In this document: piece after piece, positions 59,170 to 64,000 of the stretch
Numbering within the stretch: the stretch's first letter is position 1
Layout: each line of letters opens with the position of its first letter
From: Hominenteromicrobium sp900549945
GTDB lineage: Bacteria; Bacillota; Clostridia; Oscillospirales; Acutalibacteraceae
Reading direction: 5' to 3'
NCBI GenBank assembly: GCA_902472305.1
Contig: CABRNK010000003.1
Coordinates: 62,001-126,000 of the forward strand
DNA: 64,000 bases
Notes under the pieces: generated by a model
The model's input: the letters and a program-made list of their open reading frames with translations, nothing else
Told to the model about the DNA's origin: nothing
Database searches by the model: none
Translations under genes and position numbers: made by a program

Positions 59170-59745
59170 CTAGCCGTACATCTTCAGGATGCGCTCGGCA
59201 ATGCTCTTTTTCGAGGCGCGCATGTCCATCGCCTGTTTTTCGATGTACCGGTGCGCCTGCTGCTCGCTCATGCGCAGGTACTCGACCAAAACGCACTTAG
59301 CACGCGCCACAGCGCGGATCTCCTCCACACGCTCGTGCAGCCTTCGGTTCTCCTCCTCCAGCTCGCACCAGCGGCTGCGCATCGCCGCGAGCAGGTACAC
59401 AGCCTGATCGAACAGCCTGCGCGAAACCGGCCTGCACAGCACGATGACGCCGCAGGACTCCATTTTGGCGGCGGCCTCCTCGAACTGCCCGTCCTCGACG
59501 AGCATTAGAACGCCCGCCGGGGATTGCGCCGCGTGCTCGGCAAGCGCATAGCCGAATTCCTCCGCAAGCGGCGTGTCGATAATCACGAGATCGCAGCCGT
59601 TCTGCTCGAGCATCGCGCGCGCCGCCGCGCCGTTCTCAGCGTGCGAAAGCGCCTCACGCATAGGGTCGGGAAGCCAGTCGCAGGCTGCGCTTTTCTGCGC
59701 GGCGGATACGAGCAGAACGCTGGGCCGCGGCTTATCGTTTTTCAT
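59170..59745 (-). CDS. ANTAR-domain response regulator-like protein
   Basis: 191 residues. The N-terminal half looks like a receiver: LVIIDTPLAEEFG keeps one aspartate, but the usual acidic pair near the start is missing (VLLVSAAQKS), so phosphorylation is doubtful. A coiled segment (ELEEENRRLHERVEEIR) leads to the ANTAR domain (about 130-190, AKCVLVEYLRMSEQQAHRYIEKQAMDM). ANTAR proteins bind paired RNA hairpins and prevent termination, and clostridial members such as NitR sit beside glutamine synthetase genes. Here glnN is 740 bp away, divergent. The ATG follows GGAGG. RNA-binding role is family knowledge. Confidence 0.88.
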   Translation of the reverse strand: MKNDKPRPSVLLVSAAQKSAACDWLPDPMREALSHAENGAAARAMLEQNGCDLVIIDTPLAEEFGYALAEHAAQSPAGVLMLVEDGQFEEAAAKMESCGVIVLCRPVSRRLFDQAVYLLAAMRSRWCELEEENRRLHERVEEIRAVARAKCVLVEYLRMSEQQAHRYIEKQAMDMRASKKSIAERILKMYG

Positions 59746-59842
59746 CGGCTTCCCTCCGTTCGCATACCGGGGGCAGGCAGCCGTCCGGCGGCCCCCGCCC
59801 GCATGTCAGCGGCAGAACTGACTTCTTTCTCCAAAATTTAAT

Positions 59843-59870
59843 ATTATAGCATGCAGGTTCAAAATGTCAA
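59843..59870 (-). promoter_or_regulatory. promoter of the ANTAR gene
   Basis: On the - strand TTGACA (59870-59865), 16-base spacer and TATAAT (59848-59843) with an extended TGC before it. The leader has a GC-rich hairpin (CGGGGGC/GCCCCCG) ahead of the start. Confidence 0.8.
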
Positions 59871-60327
59871 CCTTTTTTTGAATTTTTTCGGCGGCGGCCG
59901 ACAAAGGCCGCGCGGCCCGCAAGGCTGTGCGGGTGCCGTGTCCAGCCGCCCGCCGCAGCACGCACCGCCCGAAATCTGCCGAAGCCCAGAGCCCGCATGC
60001 CGCGCCCCCTGCGGGGCATGCTCCGGCTTTCGGATACAGTCTAATTATAGCACAGGCGCTTTTTTCTTGGCAATCTGCATAACGCACAATGTTTTCTAAC
60101 AGAAAACGCCGTGTGTTGACACGCGCCGCCGCGTTTCGCACTGCACCCGAAAGCGCCGCCGTCCCGCGCTCGAATCCCCCCGCGCCTCAGCCCGCCGCCG
60201 GCCGGCAGCGCTTATGTCCGCGGGGAATTCCAGCCCGCAGCGCCCGTCTTTATCCCCATAAATTTCGCACGCACAGCGCGCTTCGTTGTCGCATTCCCGC
60301 AATTTCGGGCCGCACGGAAAAAGAGTG
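59871..60327. other. gene-free spacer between ANTAR gene and glnN
   Basis: About 460 bp of GC-rich sequence with several short inverted repeats. A frame of about 110 codons on the - strand here crosses the ANTAR promoter and has no ribosome site. No RNA gene recognised. Confidence 0.5.
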
Positions 60328-60357
60328 TTGACAAACGGTGCGGAAAGGTTGTAAAAT
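60328..60357 (+). promoter_or_regulatory. sigma-A promoter of glnN
   Basis: TTGACA (60328-60333), 18-base spacer, TAAAAT (60352-60357). Transcription would start about 120 bases before the glnN start codon. Confidence 0.8.
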
Positions 60358-60374
60358 ACGACTCATAGCATAGC

Positions 60375-60426
60375 AAAGGCGCTGTGGTTGAAGCTCGTTT
60401 GGAGCTTTCATCCTCAGCGCCTTTTT
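60375..60426 (+). terminator. leader terminator (attenuator) upstream of glnN
   Basis: AAAGGCGCTG pairs with CAGCGCCTTT, and the helix continues through GGTTGAAGCTC/GAGCTTTCATCC with one mismatch and one bulge to a GTTTG loop, followed by TTTTTC. It lies between the promoter and the gene, so read-through must be regulated or partial. Confidence 0.8.
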
Positions 60427-60484
60427 CGGTACATACGTTTCCCGTGTGACCGGAGACAATTATGAATGAGGAAAGAGTGGTTTT

Positions 60485-62593
60485 ATGAGCTGCACAACAC
60501 ACAAGAGCGTGCCGGATCTCTTCTCGAGCATGGTCTTTAACGACGGTGTCATGCGCGAGCGGCTTCCGAAGGACGTCTACAAGTCCCTGCGCAAGACGAT
60601 CGACAACGGCAAGGATCTCGACATCAACGTGGCCAACGCGGTTGCAAACGCCATGAAGGACTGGGCTGTTGAAAACGGCGCGACGCACTACACGCACTGG
60701 TTCCAGCCGATGACCGGCATCACCGCCGAAAAACACGACAGCTTCATTTCCCCGACCGCCGACGGCCGGATCATCATGGAATTCTCCGGCAAGGAGCTCA
60801 TCAAGGGCGAGCCGGACGCCTCCTCCTTCCCCTCCGGCGGCCTGCGCGCCACCTTTGAGGCGCGCGGCTACACGGCGTGGGATCCGACCTCCTATGCGTT
60901 TATCAAGGACAACTCCCTTTACATCCCGACGGCGTTCTGCTCCTACGGCGGCGAGGTGCTCGACAAGAAAACGCCGCTTCTGCGCTCGATGGAGGCGCTC
61001 AGCGCGCAGGCGGTGCGCATTCTCCGCCTGTTCGGCGACACGGCGACGAAGCGCGTCATCACAACGGTCGGCGCCGAGCAGGAGTATTTCCTGATCGATA
61101 AGAAGCTCTACGACCAGCGCCCCGACCTGCTCTTCACGGGCCGCACGCTGTTCGGCGCGCGCGCGCCGAAGAGTCAGGAGCTTGAGGACCACTATTTCGG
61201 CGCGATCAAGCCGCGCATCGCCGCGTTTATGAAGGAGCTCGACGAGGAGCTCTGGAAGCTCGGCATCCTCGCAAAGACGAAGCACAACGAGGTCGCGCCC
61301 GCGCAGCACGAGCTGGCGCCGATCTTCTCGACGACGAACGTCGCCACCGACCACAACCAGATCACGATGGAGACGATGAAGAACGTCGCCCAGCGCCACG
61401 GCCTCGTATGTCTGCTGCACGAAAAGCCGTTCGCCGGCGTCAACGGCTCCGGCAAGCACAATAACTGGTCGATCTCGACCGATACGGGCAAAAACCTGTT
61501 TGAGCCGGGCAAGCTGCCGCAGGAAAACGCGCAGTTCCTCCTCTTCCTCGCCGCGGTCATCAAGGGCGTCGATGAGTATCAGGACCTGCTGCGCATTTCC
61601 GTCGCCTCCGCGGGCAACGACCACCGCCTCGGCGCCAACGAGGCGCCGCCGGCGATCATCTCCGTTTTCCTCGGCGACGAACTGACCGCGATCCTCGACG
61701 CGATCGAAACCGGCACCGTCTACGGCGGCACGCTGCGCGTCAATCTGGAAATCGGCGTCAACGTGCTGCCGACCTTCGCGAAGGATACAACCGACCGCAA
61801 CAGAACCTCGCCGTTTGCCTTTACCGGCAACAAATTCGAGTTCAGAAGCCTCGGCTCGCAGCTCAACATCGCATGTCCGAACATCATGCTGAACACGATT
61901 CTCGCCGAGGAGCTCCGGCAGTTTGCCGACGAGCTCGAGGGCAAAGAGGATTTCAACGGCGCGCTCAACGCGCTCATCCGGCGCGTCATCAAGGAGCACA
62001 AGCGCATCATCTTCAACGGCGACGGCTATGCGGACGCGTGGAAGCTCGAGGCGGAAAAACGCGGCCTCACCAACCTGCGCACCACGGTGGACGCCCTACC
62101 GCACTACTCGGACCCGAAGAACCTGAAGCTCTTCGCCGACCATAAAATTTACAACGAGGTCGAGGTGCATTCCCGCGAGGACATCATCCTCGAGACCTAC
62201 TCGAAAACCATCCATATCGAAGCGCTCACCGCGAGCGACATGGTCAAGCGCGATATTCTCCCCGCCGTTTCGGCCTACGTCGCCGAGCTGACGGACAGCG
62301 TGCTGCGCAAGAAATCGATCGGCGGAGACATTCCGTGCAGAGCGGAGCTCGACATCATCAAGCGCCTCTCCGGCCTCGAGGACTGCGCTTACGAGAAGCT
62401 CTCCACGCTGGACAGCGCCGTCATCGGCGTGCGCGAGGCCGACGAGGACCCGATCGCGGTCGCCGCCTATTACAAAGACAGCGTGATCCCCACGATGACG
62501 GAGCTCCGCGCCGTCGTAGACGAAATGGAGACGCTCGTCTCCTCAAAATACTGGCCGTACCCGACCTATGCGGATCTGATGTACCGCATATAA
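60485..62593 (+). CDS. glnN: glutamine synthetase type III
   Basis: 702 residues, the size of the GSIII (GlnN) class and much longer than GSI. Visible class features are GATHYTHWFQPMTG, the glutamate loop AEQEYFLIDKKLYDQRPDL, the KTKHNEVAPAQHELAPIF block, and NGSGKHNNWSI followed by AGNDHRLGANEAPP. The C-terminal third is helical. It condenses glutamate and ammonia with ATP in the cytoplasm, the main ammonium entry in many anaerobes, and supplies the glutamine used by carA and the amidotransferases. The ATG is 13 bases after GAGGAAAG. Its leader has a terminator, so attenuation is likely. Confidence 0.96.
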   Translation: MSCTTHKSVPDLFSSMVFNDGVMRERLPKDVYKSLRKTIDNGKDLDINVANAVANAMKDWAVENGATHYTHWFQPMTGITAEKHDSFISPTADGRIIMEFSGKELIKGEPDASSFPSGGLRATFEARGYTAWDPTSYAFIKDNSLYIPTAFCSYGGEVLDKKTPLLRSMEALSAQAVRILRLFGDTATKRVITTVGAEQEYFLIDKKLYDQRPDLLFTGRTLFGARAPKSQELEDHYFGAIKPRIAAFMKELDEELWKLGILAKTKHNEVAPAQHELAPIFSTTNVATDHNQITMETMKNVAQRHGLVCLLHEKPFAGVNGSGKHNNWSISTDTGKNLFEPGKLPQENAQFLLFLAAVIKGVDEYQDLLRISVASAGNDHRLGANEAPPAIISVFLGDELTAILDAIETGTVYGGTLRVNLEIGVNVLPTFAKDTTDRNRTSPFAFTGNKFEFRSLGSQLNIACPNIMLNTILAEELRQFADELEGKEDFNGALNALIRRVIKEHKRIIFNGDGYADAWKLEAEKRGLTNLRTTVDALPHYSDPKNLKLFADHKIYNEVEVHSREDIILETYSKTIHIEALTASDMVKRDILPAVSAYVAELTDSVLRKKSIGGDIPCRAELDIIKRLSGLEDCAYEKLSTLDSAVIGVREADEDPIAVAAYYKDSVIPTMTELRAVVDEMETLVSSKYWPYPTYADLMYRI

Positions 62594-62735
62594 ACAAAAC
62601 CGCAGACACAAACACACAAGGGCGTGTGCGCAGAAAACCCGTTTTTCGCGCGCCCCTGCGCTTTTGGATAAGCCCGCCCGGGCGCATCCCCAACCAAAGC
62701 ATACGATAAATCATTCGCGTTCCTAGAATAAGACT

Positions 62736-62773
62736 GCAAGAACCCTGCCGGGAACGACCGGCAGGGTTCTTGC
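62736..62773. terminator. hairpin between glnN and the YegP-like gene
   Basis: Perfect 16-bp stem (62736-62751 with 62758-62773) and a 6-base loop. The flanks are only moderately T-rich on either strand, but its position between converging genes suggests a terminator for both. Confidence 0.7.
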
Positions 62774-62783
62774 TCTATGCGCT

Positions 62784-63167
62784 TTATTCTTCTGTGCCCT
62801 GCACGACGATCTCCGGCATCTCCGCGCATTGGCGGCGCAGGGATTCGATCCCTTTCCTGCAGTTTTCCTTCGTGCTGTAGCCTGAGCCCGCCGCGATGTT
62901 CTGCCCGTTTCTGGCGAGCAGCCGAAAGCGGAACCGGCCCGCGCGGTCGCGGTAGATCTCGAATTTCGGGTGCTTCTCCGGCGCGAACCCCCGCGCGGTC
63001 TGGTCCTCCACCGCGGCCAGCGCCGCATGGCGGATCACGCTCTCAATGCCCTTGTAGCAGGCTTCCATGCTCGCGTAAAGCTGCGAGACGGCTACCGTCT
63101 CACCATTTCGCGCCTTGAGGTGAAACACCACGCCGGTTTCCGTTCTTCGAATCACAAATTTTCCCAT
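62784..63167 (-). CDS. DUF1508 (YegP-like) tandem-repeat protein
   Basis: 127 residues made of two YegP units. Unit 1 is GKFVIRRTETGVVFHLKARNGETVAVSQLYASMEACYKGIESV, unit 2 is PKFEIYRDRAGRFRFRLLARNGQNIAAGSGYSTKENCRKGIESL; both have the core FRL-ARNG...Y-S...C-KGIES. Such small proteins are widespread and their role is unknown. The first unit has less of the consensus. The ATG follows GGGGATAGGG. Confidence 0.85.
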   Translation of the reverse strand: MGKFVIRRTETGVVFHLKARNGETVAVSQLYASMEACYKGIESVIRHAALAAVEDQTARGFAPEKHPKFEIYRDRAGRFRFRLLARNGQNIAAGSGYSTKENCRKGIESLRRQCAEMPEIVVQGTEE

Positions 63168-63269
63168 ATCCCTATCCCCTTTATACCTGTATTATTATTT
63201 TATCATATTGCCTTTGCAAATTCCAGCCGCCGCAGAAAAAATAGCTTTGTAATTTCCGATAAAAACAAT

Positions 63270-63298
63270 TTGAATTTCTCACCGCAATGTGGTATACT
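63270..63298 (+). promoter_or_regulatory. sigma-A promoter of the DtxR gene
   Basis: TTGAAT (63270-63275), 17-base spacer, TATACT (63293-63298), about 40 bp before the start. Confidence 0.75.
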
Positions 63299-63338
63299 TA
63301 TTAAAATATCCTATCATCGTAAAAAGGGGGGGTTTGCC

Positions 63339-63716
63339 GTGAAGATTCAGGAATCCGCCGAAAACTATCTGGAGACGATTCTGATTCTTTCCGAAAAAAA
63401 CGCGCACGTGCGCTCAATCGATATTGCCACCGAGCTGCGCTTCACCAAGCCGAGCGTCAGCGTCGCCATGAAAAAGCTGCGGGAAAACCACTTCATTCAG
63501 GTGGATGCCGACGGCTTCATCACGCTCACGGAAAGCGGTATGGAGATCGCCTCGCGCATGTACGAGCGCCACAGGCTCCTTTCAGACTGGCTCGTGTATC
63601 TCGGCGTGCCGCGCGAAACCGCCGTGGAGGACGCCTGCCGCATTGAGCATGTAATCAGTCAGGAGAGCTTCGAGAAAATCCGCGCACACGTCACCGAAAT
63701 GAAAGAGCTTCTGTAA
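63339..63716 (+). CDS. DtxR/MntR-family metal-dependent regulator
   Basis: 125 residues. The winged helix (ESAENYLETILILSEKNAHVRSIDIATELRFTKPSVSVAMKKL) is followed by the metal-binding dimer domain with MYERHRLLSDWLVYLGV, ACRIEHVISQESFEKI. No C-terminal SH3 domain, so it belongs to the short MntR-like type, sensing manganese or iron. Translation starts at GTG 63339, six bases after a GGGGGGG run. No metal transporter gene is within the window to its right, so its target is not visible. A palindromic target site was not identified. Confidence 0.9.
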   Translation: MKIQESAENYLETILILSEKNAHVRSIDIATELRFTKPSVSVAMKKLRENHFIQVDADGFITLTESGMEIASRMYERHRLLSDWLVYLGVPRETAVEDACRIEHVISQESFEKIRAHVTEMKELL

Positions 63717-63724
63717 AAACAAAT

Positions 63725-63770
63725 GGAGAGGACTGCACTTCCGGCACACCGGCGGCGCAGTCCTCTTTCT
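63725..63770 (+). terminator. terminator after the DtxR gene
   Basis: Perfect 10-bp stem AGAGGACTGC/GCAGTCCTCT followed by TTCTTTATT, about 10 bp past the stop. Confidence 0.85.
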
Positions 63771-63931
63771 TTATTCGAAAAACCGGCGGGGCGGCCGCTC
63801 ACCTGAGGCCCATGAGGGCACGCTCTTTTGGAAAAACACCTGCGCGTCACATGCCGCGGTGCGGCGGCCTTTCCTTCCGCTTTCCGCGCGGCAGCAAGCC
63901 TGCCGCTTCGCACGCCGTCAGCCCCGTACAA

Positions 63932-63973
63932 AAAAACGGCCCCCGCCGGTTTTTACCCCGGCGGGGGCCGTCC
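63932..63973. terminator. strong hairpin near the right edge
   Basis: Perfect 14-bp GC stem ACGGCCCCCGCCGG with its complement, preceded by a run of A, so on the - strand it is followed by T and would end a gene beyond the window edge. Confidence 0.7.
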
Positions 63974-64000
63974 GCTTCGGCGCCGCTTGCACAGCGCCGG

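Noticed and set aside
59006..59296. Long N-terminal extension of carA
   Set aside because: It overlaps the ANTAR gene end, has no family similarity, and the start at 59005 has a ribosome site and begins at the conserved domain.
59806..60141. Frame of about 110 codons upstream of the ANTAR gene
   Set aside because: It crosses the ANTAR promoter, has no ribosome site and an Arg/Ala-rich composition typical of chance frames.
1..64000. CRISPR arrays, tRNA or rRNA genes, complete insertion sequences, prophage
   Set aside because: No regularly spaced repeats, no cloverleaf or rRNA sequence, no transposase or phage structural genes were seen in any gene-free stretch.

Overview
This 64 kb window is GC-rich chromosomal DNA from a low-branching, endospore-forming anaerobic Firmicute, most likely a clostridium of the Oscillospiraceae/Ruminococcaceae type. 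The evidence is a dipicolinate synthase pair (dpaA/dpaB), a PdaA-like polysaccharide deacetylase, a leucine-type T-box leader, a type III glutamine synthetase with an ANTAR regulator, strong TTGACA/TATAAT promoters and AGGAGG ribosome binding sites. I see no rRNA, tRNA, CRISPR array, intact insertion sequence or prophage. The only mobile-type trace is a 40-codon recombinase stub beside a broken sugar transferase.

Layout. 1-5.8 kb: end of an L-cysteine desulfidase-like gene, two small lipoproteins, an operon of a small membrane exporter and two flavoproteins, and a PdaA-like deacetylase. 6-11.4 kb: a VanRS-like two-component system, an AraC regulator, an HD-domain protein and a Cys-rich CCG-type protein. 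11.6-18.6 kb: small proteins, metY, dpaB/dpaA, murC and a HAD phosphatase. 19-22.7 kb: a CUT1 sugar importer (binding protein plus two permeases, no ATPase). 23.3-27.1 kb: a T-box operon of a YkvI-like transporter and two tandem iron-type dehydrogenases. 27.4-30.8 kb: aldo/keto reductase, NahK-like sugar kinase and pseudogene debris. 30.8-37.5 kb: rsmA, a large membrane protein, dCMP deaminase, an Lsa-type ABC-F ATPase and an acyltransferase. 37.5-41.4 kb: leuA with a YARHG lipoprotein and a histidine phosphatase, and an XRE regulator. 41.4-47.1 kb: asparagine synthetase, D-aspartate ligase, aspartate racemase, asparagine synthetase. 47.3-53.6 kb: Ca2+-type P-ATPase, MocR regulator, araD and a GH27 enzyme. 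53.8-63.7 kb: a CarB-DapF fusion, carA, an ANTAR regulator, glnN, a YegP-like protein and a DtxR regulator.

How the parts work together. Several loci concern nitrogen and cell wall. glnN makes glutamine, carAB uses it, the CarB chain carries DapF (meso-diaminopimelate, for wall and dipicolinate supply), murC adds L-Ala to the wall precursor, and the D-aspartate cluster looks like a complete route to an amidated D-Asp wall substituent. The leucine T-box operon may recycle 2-hydroxy/2-oxo acids into leucine. The GH27-araD pair looks like release and use of L-arabinopyranose.

The most interesting points are the CarB-DapF fusion, the leucine T-box transporter/dehydrogenase operon, the D-Asp module flanked by two AsnB paralogues, the terminator in the glnN leader near an ANTAR protein with a degenerate receiver, and the overlapping perfect palindromes downstream of the sugar-importer promoter. 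All family assignments come from reading motifs by eye; no database search was run.
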